From contig NZ_CP159342.1 of NCBI RefSeq assembly GCF_040499845.1, forward strand, positions 124,001-188,000: a DNA stretch of 64,000 nucleotides, given 5' to 3'. A program made the position numbers and the translations under genes. The DNA comes from Micromonospora sp. CCTCC AA 2012012 (lineage in GTDB: Bacteria > Actinomycetota > Actinomycetes > Mycobacteriales > Micromonosporaceae). Position 1 is the first letter of the stretch. Each line of letters starts with the position of its first letter. The notes below the pieces were generated by a model. That model made no database searches, had not been told where the DNA came from, and was given only the letters and a program-made list of their open reading frames with translations. Shown here piece after piece: positions 40,851 to 50,571 of this stretch.

Positions 40851-40977
40851 CTGCAAGTTACGCAAGAAGTTGCGGGTTCCCGAGACGGTAACAGTGACGC
40901 CAGTGATTGTGAACACTCGAATTTCCGTGTCAACGCTTGGTGTCAGCGCCGTTGCGGTTGACTGCAAGACCTGCAAG
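40851..40977 (-). promoter_or_regulatory. Promoter region and CTTGC repeats upstream of the first amylase
   Basis: On the minus strand CTTGCAG at 40857-40851 and CTTGCG at 40866-40861 lie close together, and a second pair CTTGCAG occurs at 40977-40971 and 40968-40962 (9-bp period). TTGACA (40933-40928) is a candidate -35, with CACAAT 16 nt later. CTTGCA-type repeats are known targets of MalR/Reg1 repressors of Streptomyces amylase genes; the match here is by eye. Confidence 0.5.
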
Positions 40978-41047
40978 ACTTTTCTGGCCCGTGTCCGCCG
41001 CGTCGTCCGGGCGCGGCGGACCCGGGCCGCTCCATATGCTCGGTGGC

Positions 41048-41977
41048 ATGGAACTGCGGATCTTCACCGAACCCCAGCAGGGCGCCGACTACGACCAGCT
41101 CCTCGCCGTGGCCCGCTGCGCCGAGGACGCCGGCTACGGGGCGTTCTTCCGGTCCGACCACTACCTGAAGATGGGCTCGGTGAGCGGCGAGCCGGGGCCG
41201 ACCGACGCCTGGACCACCCTCGCCGGCCTGGCCCGGGACACCTCCCGCATCCGGCTGGGCACCCTGATGACGGCGGCGACCTTCCGGCTCCCCGGCCCGC
41301 TCGCGATCACCGTCGCGCAGGTCGACCGGATGAGCGGCGGCCGGGTCGAGCTGGGCATCGGCACCGGCTGGTACGCCGAGGAGCACACCGCGTACGGGAT
41401 CCCCTTCCCGGCGCTGGGGGAGCGCTTCGACCGGCTGGAGGAGCAGCTCGCCGTCATCACCGGGCTCTGGGAGACGCCGGTCGGTGGCACGTTCGACTTC
41501 GCCGGGAAGTACTACCCGGTCAGCGACTCACCCGCGCTGCCCAAGCCGGTCCAGCAGCCCCGGCCCCCGGTCCTGCTCGGCGGGATGGGCCCGAAGCGGA
41601 CCCCACGGCTGGCCGCCCGCTATGCCGACGAGTTCAACTTGCCGTTCGCCTCGCTGGAGGACTCGGCGGCGCAGTTCGACCGGGTGCGGGCGGCCTGCGC
41701 CGAGTCCGGTCGGGACCCGTCCGGGATGGTCTGGTCCAACGCGCTGGTGCTCTGCGCCGGCCGGGACGACGCCGAGGTCGCCCGGCGGGCCGCCGCCATC
41801 GGTCGGGAGCCGGCCGAGCTGCGCGAGAACGGCCTCGCCGGTACGCCCGCCGAGATCGTCGACAAGCTCGGCCGGTACGCCGCGATCGGCAGCGACCGGG
41901 CCTACCTCCAGGTGCTCGACCTGGCCGACCTCGACCACCTGGAGCTGGTCGCCGCCGAGGTCATGCCGCAGCTCTGA
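41048..41977 (+). CDS. LLM-class F420-dependent oxidoreductase
   Basis: 309 aa from an ATG at 41048; an ATG at 41036 is possible. Luciferase-like TIM barrel: ELRIFTEPQQGADYDQLL, FFRSDHYLKMG, RIRLGTLMTAATFRLPGPLA and GRVELGIGTGWYAEEHTAYG are typical, and the C-terminal region TPAEIVDKLGRYAAIGSDR closes the barrel. Proteins of this group usually use coenzyme F420 for hydride transfer; the substrate is unknown. It is divergent from the amylase gene and convergent with the small Asp-rich protein gene, with four bases between stops. Confidence 0.9.
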   Translation: MELRIFTEPQQGADYDQLLAVARCAEDAGYGAFFRSDHYLKMGSVSGEPGPTDAWTTLAGLARDTSRIRLGTLMTAATFRLPGPLAITVAQVDRMSGGRVELGIGTGWYAEEHTAYGIPFPALGERFDRLEEQLAVITGLWETPVGGTFDFAGKYYPVSDSPALPKPVQQPRPPVLLGGMGPKRTPRLAARYADEFNLPFASLEDSAAQFDRVRAACAESGRDPSGMVWSNALVLCAGRDDAEVARRAAAIGREPAELRENGLAGTPAEIVDKLGRYAAIGSDRAYLQVLDLADLDHLELVAAEVMPQL

Positions 41978-41981
41978 CGAC

Positions 41982-42323
41982 TCAGCGGCCCGGGCGGCCG
42001 GGCTCGCGCAGCACCGTGTCCAGCCGCCCGTCCCGGTCGCTGTCCAGATAGGTGATGTCCGGTACGCCGTCGCCGTCCAGGTCGATCTGCACCACGTCGG
42101 CGATCCCGTCGCCGTCCAGGTCGGTCACCACCTGCGTGGACCCGTCCAGGTGGTGGGTGACGATCGAGTGCCCGCCGTCGGTGACCCGGGGTGCCGGAGC
42201 CCGCCGCGGCTCCGGCGTCGGGTCGTCCGGGTACGCCGGGTCCGGTCCCACCCCGGTCGGGTCGATCTCCTCCTCGGAGGGGTACACGTCGCCGCGCGGG
42301 GCGGGGTCGCGGTAGCTGCTCAT
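41982..42323 (-). CDS. Small protein with repeated Ca-binding-like DxDxDG motifs
   Basis: 113 aa from an ATG at 42323. The N-terminal half is disordered and proline-rich. The C-terminal half has three tandem EF-loop-like Asp motifs: DLDGDGIADVV, DLDGDGVPDIT and DSDRDGRLDTV, preceded by DGSTQVVTDL. Such repeats bind calcium in thrombospondin type-3-like or dockerin-like proteins. There is no signal peptide, so it would be cytosolic unless exported unconventionally. No strong ribosome-binding site is visible. The function is unknown. Confidence 0.7.
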   Translation of the reverse strand: MSSYRDPAPRGDVYPSEEEIDPTGVGPDPAYPDDPTPEPRRAPAPRVTDGGHSIVTHHLDGSTQVVTDLDGDGIADVVQIDLDGDGVPDITYLDSDRDGRLDTVLREPGRPGR

Positions 42324-42405
42324 CGGCGTATGGTTCCCCACCTGCACACCGGGCAACCGTGTCGATCGACCGGTGTCACCCCCACGTCGACCGGAGGTCA
42401 GCCGA

Positions 42406-43650
42406 GTGACCGACAGCCCCGCCGCCCGGAACTGGGCCGGCAACATCCGCTACGCCGCCCGCAGCCGGCACGCCCCGACCACCGTCGACGCGCTGCGCCG
42501 GCTGGTCGCCGGCAGCGACCGGGTCCGGGCCGTCGGCACCGGCCACTCCTTCAACCGGCTCGGCGACACCGACGGCGACCTGGTCTCGCTCGCCGCGCTG
42601 CCGCCCGTGGTGGAGCTGGACCCCGACCGTGGCACGGTCACCGTCGCCGCCGGCCTGCGCTACGGCGACGTCGCCACCCGACTGCACACCCAGGGGTACG
42701 CGCTGGCCGCCCTCGCCTCGCTGCCGCACATCTCGGTGGCCGGTGCGGTCGCCACCGGCACCCACGGCTCCGGCGACGCGACCGGCAACCTCGCCACCGC
42801 CGTCGCCGGCCTGGAACTGGTCACCGCCGACGGTGACCTGCTGACCGTGGACCGGGCCGACGACCGGTTCGCCGGGATGGTCGTCAGCCTCGGCGCGCTG
42901 GGGCTGGTCACCCGGGTCACCCTCGACGTGGTGCCGACCTTCGACATCCGGCAGTACGTCCGGCTCGACCTCGACCGGGCCGACCTGGACGCGGCCTTCG
43001 CCTCGGCGTACAGCGTGAGCGCCTTCACCGACTGGCGGTCCGGGCGGATCCGGGAGGTGTGGCGCAAGCAGCGCGCCGAGGCGGCCCCGCCCCCGGCCGA
43101 CTGGCTCGGTACGACCCCCGCCGACGGACCCCGCCACCCGGTGCCCGGCATGCCGGCGGAGAACTGCACCGCGCAGCTCGGCGCGCCCGGGCCGTGGCAC
43201 GAGCGGCTGCCGCACTTCCGGCTCGGCTTCACCCCGAGCAGCGGCGACGAGTTGCAGTCGGAATACCACCTGGCCCGGGAGGTGGCCGGGGAGGCGCTGG
43301 CCGCCCTGGACCCGATGGCCGACCGGATCGCGGCGGTGCTCCAGGTCTGCGAGCTGCGCACGATCGCCGCCGACGGGCTGTGGCTCAGCCCGAACCACGG
43401 GCGGGACAGCCTGGCGGTCCACTTCACCTGGATCGGCGACGAGGCGGCGGTCGCCCCGGTCGTCGCCGAGGTGGAGCAGCGGCTCGCCCCGTACGCCCCG
43501 CGCCCGCACTGGGGCAAGGTCTTCGGGCTGGACCCGGCGGCGGTGGCCGCCGCGTACCCCCGGCACGGCGACTTCCTGGGCCTGCTGCGCGACCTCGACC
43601 CGGCGGGGAAGTTCCGCACCGCGGAGCTGGACCGCTACTTCCCCCGCTGA
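42406..43650 (+). CDS. aldO: Alditol oxidase (AldO/xylitol oxidase type)
   Basis: 414 aa from a GTG with GGAGGT upstream. The protein follows Streptomyces alditol oxidase closely: NWAGNIRYAARSRHAPTTV at the start, VGTGHSFN with the histidine used for covalent FAD attachment, SLPHISVAGAVATGTHGSG for the FAD-binding region, and HPVPGMPAENCTAQLGAPGP with PHWGKVFGLDP in the substrate domain. It oxidises the C1 hydroxyl of sugar alcohols (xylitol, sorbitol) to the aldose and hydrogen peroxide using oxygen. It stands alone and converges with the site-2 protease gene. Confidence 0.93.
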   Translation: MTDSPAARNWAGNIRYAARSRHAPTTVDALRRLVAGSDRVRAVGTGHSFNRLGDTDGDLVSLAALPPVVELDPDRGTVTVAAGLRYGDVATRLHTQGYALAALASLPHISVAGAVATGTHGSGDATGNLATAVAGLELVTADGDLLTVDRADDRFAGMVVSLGALGLVTRVTLDVVPTFDIRQYVRLDLDRADLDAAFASAYSVSAFTDWRSGRIREVWRKQRAEAAPPPADWLGTTPADGPRHPVPGMPAENCTAQLGAPGPWHERLPHFRLGFTPSSGDELQSEYHLAREVAGEALAALDPMADRIAAVLQVCELRTIAADGLWLSPNHGRDSLAVHFTWIGDEAAVAPVVAEVEQRLAPYAPRPHWGKVFGLDPAAVAAAYPRHGDFLGLLRDLDPAGKFRTAELDRYFPR

Positions 43651-43654
43651 CCGG

Positions 43655-44797
43655 TCAGTGCCGGCCGGCGGTCAGCTGGTCGCGGAGGCTGCCGCGCTGC
43701 ACCGCCCGGCTGATGTCGCTCGGCGAGACGATGCCGACCAGCCGCTGGTCGACCACCACCAGCGCCCGCCCGTCGGCGCACTCGCTGAGCCGGGGCAGCA
43801 GCTCGTTCAGCGGCTCGTCGGGGCGGGCCAGCACCAGCTCCTCGGCCCGGCAGGAGACCTCCGCCAGGCTCGTCGACGCCCGCCGGTCGGCGGGGATGCC
43901 CCGCACCCGGTCCAGGGTGACCAGCCCCACCGGCCGCCCCTCGTCGGTCAGCGGCAACGCCGAGTGCCGGTACGCGAAGAGGTAGTGGTCGACGAAGTCC
44001 GCCACCGTCATCTCCCCGGAGGCGGTCTGCGGCTGCGGCGTCATCACGTCCGCGACCCGCACCCCGCGCAGGGCGCTGCCCATCCGCGCCTGCCGCTCCT
44101 CCACGCCGGCCGCGCCGATCAGGAACCAGCCGATCAGCGCCAGCCACAGCCCGCCCACCCCGGCCCCGGCGATGAACTGCCACAGTCCCAGCCCGATCAG
44201 CAGCGCGCCGAGCACCCAGCCGGCCCGGGCCGCCACCACCGACGCCTTCGTCCGGTCACCGGTCGCCTTCCACACCGCGGCGCGCAGCAGCCGCCCGCCG
44301 TCCAACGGGGCGGCGGGCAGGACGTTGAAGATCGCGAGCAGGATGTTGATCCCGGCCAGCCAGGCCAGCGAGCCCAGCAGCAGCCCGCGCACGCCGGCCA
44401 GGGTGAGCAGCACCGCGATGCCACCGAAGAAGAACCCGATGATCAGGCTGACCAGCGGCCCGATCCCGGCGATGCGCAGCTCCGCGCCCGGGTCGCGGGC
44501 CTCGCCCTTCAGCTCGGAGACGCCCCCGAAGAGCCAGAGCGTGATCCCCTCGACGCCGATGCCGTTGCGTTTGGCGACCACCGCGTGCGCCACCTCGTGC
44601 GCCAGCAGGCCGAGGAAGAACACCACCGCGGCGGCCAGGCCGGCCAGCACGTACGCCCAGGTGGGCCGGTCCGGGTAGGCCCGGGGGAACTGGTTGGCGG
44701 CGAGCGCCCAGGCGATCAGCAGGAAGATGACCAGGACACTCCAGTTGACCCCGACCGGTACGCCCGCGATCCGGCCAAGCCGGAAGCTCGCCCTCAT
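43655..44797 (-). CDS. Site-2-type membrane metalloprotease with CBS domains (M50B)
   Basis: 380 aa, starting with ATG at 44797. Six or so TM helices in residues 17-220. The zinc motif is HEVAH (H67, E68, H71) in TM2 region FLGLLAHEVAHAVVAKRNG, and the third ligand is D166 in NVLPAAPLDGGRLL; both are intact. Residues 250-375 hold two CBS motifs (VADVMTPQPQTASGEMTVAD and VDQRLVGIVSPSDISRAVQ), as in the Mycobacterium Rip3-like group. The family cleaves membrane-bound regulators such as anti-sigma factors; CBS domains could sense adenine nucleotides. The target is unknown. Confidence 0.92.
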   Translation of the reverse strand: MRASFRLGRIAGVPVGVNWSVLVIFLLIAWALAANQFPRAYPDRPTWAYVLAGLAAAVVFFLGLLAHEVAHAVVAKRNGIGVEGITLWLFGGVSELKGEARDPGAELRIAGIGPLVSLIIGFFFGGIAVLLTLAGVRGLLLGSLAWLAGINILLAIFNVLPAAPLDGGRLLRAAVWKATGDRTKASVVAARAGWVLGALLIGLGLWQFIAGAGVGGLWLALIGWFLIGAAGVEERQARMGSALRGVRVADVMTPQPQTASGEMTVADFVDHYLFAYRHSALPLTDEGRPVGLVTLDRVRGIPADRRASTSLAEVSCRAEELVLARPDEPLNELLPRLSECADGRALVVVDQRLVGIVSPSDISRAVQRGSLRDQLTAGRH

Positions 44798-44849
44798 GCC
44801 CCCGTCATACCCCCGGTACGCCCCGACATGCCAGGGCCGTGGGGACTGG

Positions 44850-45269
44850 TCAGTCGGCGGTGCCGGCGGGGGCGACCCAGGTGGTGGGCTGACCGGTGAT
44901 CGCGGTGATCATGTCGTAGTCGCCGTCGTAGTGCAGCACCGTGACCCCGTGTCGCTCGGCTGTCGCCGCGATCAGCAGGTCGGCCATGGACAGGGCGCGA
45001 TGGTTGCCCTTGTGCAGAGCCTGCACCTGGACGTCGATGGCACGGTCCCAGATGTCGTCGGGCATCGCCAGCCAGTCGAAGCCGCGGAGCAGCCAGCGGG
45101 CACGCTGGGCGTCCTTCGCCGTGCGGGCGCTGTGGATCACTTCGACCTCGACCGCCCCGCAGACCGCCAGCAGGCCGCGGTCGGACAGCTCGTCAAGGAC
45201 CGGTGCGACGGTCGGCTTCGGCCAGCGGGCGAGCGCCGATGTGTCGAGCAGGTAGCGTTCCCGGCTCAC
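44850..45269 (-). CDS. vapC: VapC-type PIN-domain toxin
   Basis: 139 aa from a GTG that overlaps the antitoxin stop (GTGA). PIN-fold acidic residues are present: D9 in YLLDTSAL, E41/E43 in AVEVEVIH, D97 in SMADLLIAATAE and D115/D117 near VLHYDGDYDMI. VapC toxins are Mg-dependent ribonucleases that cut tRNA or rRNA and are inhibited by the cognate VapB. This pair is organised antitoxin first, toxin second, with translational coupling, which is standard for VapBC. Confidence 0.92.
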   Translation of the reverse strand: MSRERYLLDTSALARWPKPTVAPVLDELSDRGLLAVCGAVEVEVIHSARTAKDAQRARWLLRGFDWLAMPDDIWDRAIDVQVQALHKGNHRALSMADLLIAATAERHGVTVLHYDGDYDMITAITGQPTTWVAPAGTAD

Positions 45270-45475
45270 GCGGCGTCTGACTCCGCAGTGTCGGCCGGAT
45301 CGGTGAGGTCGGGGAGGCCGCCGCTCTTGAGCCAGTCGGCGAACTCGCGCCGCTTTTCCCGGTTGACCGCGGCTTGGAGGGCTGCGTTGACGGTGGCCTT
45401 CTTGGTCGTGGTGCCGAAGATCTTGGCGGCCTCGGCGAGTAGTGCGTCATCGACATCGAGGATGGTCCGGGACAC
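45266..45475 (-). CDS. vapB: VapB-type antitoxin
   Basis: 69 aa from a GTG at 45475 with an ideal AGGAGG. The N-terminal ribbon-helix-helix is typical (SRTILDVDDALLAEAAKIFG, TKKATVNAALQAAVN), with a flexible C-terminus (GGLPDLTDPADTAESDAA) that would wrap the toxin. The antitoxin is the DNA-binding partner that represses the operon through palindromes upstream; two inverted repeats lie at 45487-45509 and 45515-45540. It is coupled to vapC. Confidence 0.92.
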   Translation of the reverse strand: MSRTILDVDDALLAEAAKIFGTTTKKATVNAALQAAVNREKRREFADWLKSGGLPDLTDPADTAESDAA

Positions 45476-45486
45476 GTGCGACGCCT

Positions 45487-45540
45487 CCTGGTGCTGGTGA
45501 GGTACCAGGTGATGATATCAAGAATCTCTCAGCTTGATAT
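45487..45540. promoter_or_regulatory. Candidate VapB operator palindromes
   Basis: CCTGGT (45487-45492) with ACCAGG (45504-45509), and ATATCAAG (45515-45522) with CTTGATAT (45533-45540). The second, 8 bp in each arm with a 10-nt spacer, is unusually AT-rich here. The two sites lie between vapB and the divergent peptidase gene and could control both. Confidence 0.5.
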
Positions 45541-45586
45541 ACGACTGGGCATGATTTCAGGCCACGCATCCGGGATAGTGGCGAGG

Positions 45587-47671
45587 GTGAGCGACGACGG
45601 TGATGACCCGTACCTCTGGTTGGAAGATCTTGATGGTGCGGACGCCGCCGGGTGGGTGCGGGAGCGGAACGCGGCGACCGTCGCGGCGCTGACCGGCGGC
45701 GAGACGTTCGGCGCCCTGCGGACCGAACTCCGGCAGGTGCTCGACGCCGACGACCGGATCCCCTGGCCGGGCTGGCGCGGGGACGGCTTCTGGTACAACT
45801 TCTGGACCGACGCGACGCACCCACGCGGAATCTGGCGGCGGACCACCCTCGACCAGTACCGCCGGCCGGAGCCCGAGTGGGACGTGCTGCTCGACGTGGA
45901 CGCCCTGGCCGCCGCCGACGGCGAGAACTGGGTCTGGCAGACGGTGACCGTGCTGCGCCCCGGCTACCGGCGCTGCCTGATCAGCCTCTCCCGGGGCGGC
46001 GCCGACGCGGTCGTGGTGCGGGAGTTCGACCTGGAGCGCCGCGCCTTCGTCGAGGACGGCTTCACGCTGCCCGAGGCGAAGACCGACGTCTGCTGGATCG
46101 ACGCCGACCACATCTTCGTCGGCACCGACTTCGGGCCCGGCTCGCTGACCTCCTCCGGATATCCGCGCGTGGTCAAGCGCTGGCGGCGGGGCACGCCCCT
46201 GTCCGCCGCCGAGGTGGTCCACGAAGGCCACGTCGACGACGTCGCCGTCTACGCCGCGCACGACCCGACGCCCGGCTTCGAGCGCGACTTCGTGGGCCGC
46301 AGCCGCGACTTCTGGCGTACCGAGAACCATCTGCTGACCGGGGCGGGCGAGCGGATCCGGATCGCCGTACCGGAGGACGCCGGCTGGGACGCGCACCGGG
46401 AGTGGCTGCTGATCCGGCTCCGCTCACCGTGGACCGTCGACGGGACGACCCACCCGGCGGGCGCGCTGCTCGCGACCCGGTTCGACGACTTCCTCGCCGG
46501 TGGGCGGGAGTTGACCGTGCTGTTCCGCCCCGACGAGCGGACGGCGCTGAGCGGGCACGCCTGGACCCGGAACCAGCTGATCCTCACCACCCTCGCCGAC
46601 GTGAAGAGTCGGTTGGAGGTGCTGACCCCGGGTGCGGGGGAGTGGCGGCGTGAGCCGCTGGCCGGCGTGCCGGAGTTCGACCACAGCGACGTCATCGAGA
46701 CCGACCCGGACCACGACGACGCCTACCTGCTCAGCTCCGAGGGCTTCCTGGAACCGGCGACGCTGCGCCTCGGGCAGGTCGGCGGCGAGGTCGAGACGCT
46801 CAAGCGGCAGCCGGCCTTCTTCGAGACCGACGGCCTTGCCGTACGCCAGTTCTTCGCGACCTCCGCCGACGGCACCCCGGTGCCGTACTTCGTGGTGGGT
46901 GAGCCCGGCGCGACCGGGCCGACGCTGCTGAGCGGGTACGGCGGCTACGAGATCTCGCTGACCCCGTCCTACAGCGGCGTCATCGGCCGGGGCTGGCTGA
47001 CCCGCGGCGGCACCTACGTGGTGGCGAACATCCGCGGCGGCGGCGAGTACGGCCCCCGGTGGCACCGCGCCGCGCTGCGCGAGAACCGACCCCGGGCGTA
47101 CGAGGACTTCGCGGCCGTCGCCGCCGACCTGGTGGCGCGCGGGATCACCACGCCGGAGCGGTTGGGCATCGAGGGCGGCAGCAACGGCGGCCTGCTGATG
47201 GGAGTGATGCTCACCCGCTATCCGTCGCTCTTCGGCGCGGTCGTCGCGCACGTGCCCGTGCTGGACATGCGGCGCTACCACCGGCTGCTGGCCGGCGCCT
47301 CCTGGATGGCCGAGTACGGCGACCCGGACCGGGCGGAGGACTGGGCCTTCCTGCGGGAGTACTCGCCGTACCACAACGTGCGGAGGGATGTGGCGTACCC
47401 GCCGATCCTGCTGGTCACCTCGACCCGCGACGACCGGGTGCACCCGGCACACGCCCGCAAGATGGCGGCCCGGCTGCGCGAGCACGGCCACGAAGTGACC
47501 TACTACGAGAACGTCGAGGGTGGACACGGCGCGGCGGCCAACAACGAGCAGCGTTCCTTCGTCTGGGCGCTCACGCTGGAGTTCCTCTGGCAGAGGCTGA
47601 CAGCGGCCGGAGCCCTCCCGCGCCAACCCACCCCGGACTCCGCCGCCGAGCAGACCAGCCCCCGCAGCTGA
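45587..47671 (+). CDS. Prolyl oligopeptidase family serine peptidase (S9A)
   Basis: About 694 aa from a GTG at 45587 (GTG at 45578 is possible); GATAGT upstream could serve as -10 for a nearly leaderless mRNA. The N-terminal beta-propeller spans roughly residues 60-410, and the alpha/beta-hydrolase domain follows with the nucleophile S532 in GIEGGSNGGLLMG, the Asp in STRDDRVHP and the His in VEGGHGAAAN. The GGSNGG motif is the one expected for prolyl endopeptidases. It has no signal peptide, so it acts in the cytosol on short peptides. It is divergent from vapBC. Confidence 0.92.
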   Translation: MSDDGDDPYLWLEDLDGADAAGWVRERNAATVAALTGGETFGALRTELRQVLDADDRIPWPGWRGDGFWYNFWTDATHPRGIWRRTTLDQYRRPEPEWDVLLDVDALAAADGENWVWQTVTVLRPGYRRCLISLSRGGADAVVVREFDLERRAFVEDGFTLPEAKTDVCWIDADHIFVGTDFGPGSLTSSGYPRVVKRWRRGTPLSAAEVVHEGHVDDVAVYAAHDPTPGFERDFVGRSRDFWRTENHLLTGAGERIRIAVPEDAGWDAHREWLLIRLRSPWTVDGTTHPAGALLATRFDDFLAGGRELTVLFRPDERTALSGHAWTRNQLILTTLADVKSRLEVLTPGAGEWRREPLAGVPEFDHSDVIETDPDHDDAYLLSSEGFLEPATLRLGQVGGEVETLKRQPAFFETDGLAVRQFFATSADGTPVPYFVVGEPGATGPTLLSGYGGYEISLTPSYSGVIGRGWLTRGGTYVVANIRGGGEYGPRWHRAALRENRPRAYEDFAAVAADLVARGITTPERLGIEGGSNGGLLMGVMLTRYPSLFGAVVAHVPVLDMRRYHRLLAGASWMAEYGDPDRAEDWAFLREYSPYHNVRRDVAYPPILLVTSTRDDRVHPAHARKMAARLREHGHEVTYYENVEGGHGAAANNEQRSFVWALTLEFLWQRLTAAGALPRQPTPDSAAEQTSPRS

Positions 47672-47791
47672 GGGTGCCGAGCCCAGGCGCCGTGCCTCGT
47701 CCCCGCTCAGCGCTCCTGGGTCCTCCGACGGGGGAGGGGCTCGCTCCGGTGGGGGAGGTGCGGACCCGGTGCGGCGGCGGACGCTGTTCGT

Positions 47792-48223
47792 ATGATCAAG
47801 AAGCGATTGACGGTCGTTGCCGGCTGGTCGATGGTGGCCATCGGTACCCTGCACGCCGCGGTCTTCCTGCCGCAGCCCTACTGGGGCCAGTGGTTCGCCG
47901 GTGGCCTGCGCTCGGGCGAGGGCGGTGACGCCTCCCTGGCCATGTTCTGGGCGCTGCCCGGGGGCTTCGTCGTTCCGCTGGTGCTGTGCGGCCTTCTGGT
48001 GGCGCGGCTGGGGCGGCGCGGCGAGCGGGCGCCCGGCTACGCCGGCTGGCTGCTGGGTGGCTGGGTGGCCGGCTGTGTGACGCTCATCGGTCCCAGTGGC
48101 TTCCTGCTGGGCTTCGTCCCGGCCGGACTGCTCATCGCCGAAGACCTGCTGGCCCGCCGCAGGGGCACCGGGGCGGGGGTGACCGAGCCGCCACAGCGCG
48201 CGGTGGGCCGCCCCGCCTCCTGA
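47792..48223 (+). CDS. DUF6463-like four-helix membrane protein
   Basis: 143 aa. Four TM helices: the first with the family-typical AGWSMVAIGTLHAAVF, then AMFWALPGGFVVPLVLCGLL, GWLLGGWVAGCVTLIG and GFLLGFVPAGLLIAE. The tail is short and cytoplasmic. I recognise it as the DUF6463 type, of no known function. The gene stands alone and ends nine bases from a convergent gene. Confidence 0.8.
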   Translation: MIKKRLTVVAGWSMVAIGTLHAAVFLPQPYWGQWFAGGLRSGEGGDASLAMFWALPGGFVVPLVLCGLLVARLGRRGERAPGYAGWLLGGWVAGCVTLIGPSGFLLGFVPAGLLIAEDLLARRRGTGAGVTEPPQRAVGRPAS

Positions 48224-48231
48224 CCGCCCCG

Positions 48232-49398
48232 CTACAGCCGGGCCGTGTCCACCTGCTGCCCGAGCAGGACCGCGCCGGCCAGCTCCACGATCTCCGGCCC
48301 GACCATGGCGTGCTGGGTGGCGACGTGCACGTCCCGGAAGTGCCGCTGCAACGGGCTGCTCGCGTACACCGAGGTGCCGCCGCCGGCCTGGTAGGCGAGG
48401 TCCACGGCGGCGGCGGCCGAAGCGGCCGCGTTCGCCGCCGCCAGTCGGAGCCGGGCCCGCTGCTCCAGCGTGACCGGGTCCCCGGCGAGCGCCGTCCGCC
48501 AGCACTCGGCCACCGTCGCGCGGAGCAGTGCCGTGCCGCTGCCGAGCAGCGCCTCGGCCCGGGCGACCGCGGTGCGGACGGCCGGTCTGCCGGCGATCGT
48601 GCCGCCCTGGCCGGGGACCGGCTTCGCCCGCGCCAGCCGGCCGATCTCGTCCACGGCGGCCCGGGCGATGCCGAGCGCGGCGGCGCCCACCCCGAGGGAG
48701 AGATAGCTGAAGACCGGGAAGGCGTAGAGCGGCCCGGGTCGGGGCGGCAGCGGCCCGAAGAGCGAGAACGACCGGTCGGCCGGCACGAACAGGTCGCGCG
48801 CCTCCACGTCGTCGCTGCCCGTCGCGCGCAGCCCGGCGACCTGCCAGGTGTCGTGCGACAGCACCTCCGCCGCCGGCACGACGAGGTGCCGGACGGCCGG
48901 TCGACCGGTCGGCTCGGTGACCGGGCCGGTGTCGTCGACCAGCACGGCGCCCAGCACCAACCAGGTGGCGTGCCGGCTGGCGCTGGCGAACGCCCACCGG
49001 CCGGTGAGTCGGTATCCGCCGTCCACCGGTCGGGCCCGGCCCAGTGGGGCGGCCACCCCGGCGATCAGGAACCCGGGGTCGGCGAGCAGGTCGGCGGCCA
49101 CCCGTTCGCCGAGGTGACCGAGCGTCACGCTGGTGGCGGCGGCGATCATCGCGCACCAGCCGACCGACCCGTCCGCCCTGGCCAGATCGTGCACGACCGT
49201 GCAGAGGGTCAGCGGGTCGGCCTCCAGCCCGCCGGCCGACCGCGGCGCGGCGAGCCGGAACACGCCCAGCTCGGCCAGTCGGCCGACGAGCGGCTCGGGC
49301 AACCTGCCGGCCTGCTCGATGGCGGCGGCGTCATCCCGGACCTGCGTCGCGAGCGTGGCCACCGACTCCACGAGCGGCGCGAGCGTATCGACGGACAT
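48232..49398 (-). CDS. Acyl-CoA dehydrogenase-fold flavoprotein (group D monooxygenase-like)
   Basis: 388 aa from an ATG at 49398. The fold is clear: LPEPLVGRLAELGVFRLAAP, then LARADGSVGWCAMIAAATSV, GYRLTGRWAFASASRHATWL, and a helical C-terminal domain ending AYQAGGGTSVYASSPLQRHF, RDVHVATQHAM. This pattern (G-W-C, SPLQRxxRDxHxATQH) fits the FMN/FAD-dependent hydroxylase branch (HsaA/HpaB-like) better than beta-oxidation enzymes, since the catalytic Glu is not evident. It needs a partner flavin reductase, which is not encoded nearby. Confidence 0.85.
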   Translation of the reverse strand: MSVDTLAPLVESVATLATQVRDDAAAIEQAGRLPEPLVGRLAELGVFRLAAPRSAGGLEADPLTLCTVVHDLARADGSVGWCAMIAAATSVTLGHLGERVAADLLADPGFLIAGVAAPLGRARPVDGGYRLTGRWAFASASRHATWLVLGAVLVDDTGPVTEPTGRPAVRHLVVPAAEVLSHDTWQVAGLRATGSDDVEARDLFVPADRSFSLFGPLPPRPGPLYAFPVFSYLSLGVGAAALGIARAAVDEIGRLARAKPVPGQGGTIAGRPAVRTAVARAEALLGSGTALLRATVAECWRTALAGDPVTLEQRARLRLAAANAAASAAAAVDLAYQAGGGTSVYASSPLQRHFRDVHVATQHAMVGPEIVELAGAVLLGQQVDTARL

Positions 49399-49601
49399 GG
49401 TCGTCAGCCTAGGGCCGATCGCCGTGCCGGCCGACCGTCGTCGTGGTCCGATACCGGTCACTACGGCGATCGCGGCCGGCCGGTGCGACGCCCGTCGTCC
49501 CGGAGCCGTCCGCCGGAGGTCCGGGTGGCCTGACAAATGTCACGGTGCAGAGGTGACGCGCGCTCCGGGGGGCGGGCCGGCGTGGGCCGCAGAGTAAGGG
49601 C

Positions 49602-50570
<969 letters not shown>

Positions 50571-50571
50571 G

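Noticed and set aside
43640..43662. Palindrome CTGACCGGTCAG at convergent gene ends as a terminator
   Set aside because: Convergent genes that both stop at TGA give TGA...TCA symmetry automatically. Similar short cases at 37659/37669 and 12807/12817 were also not called.
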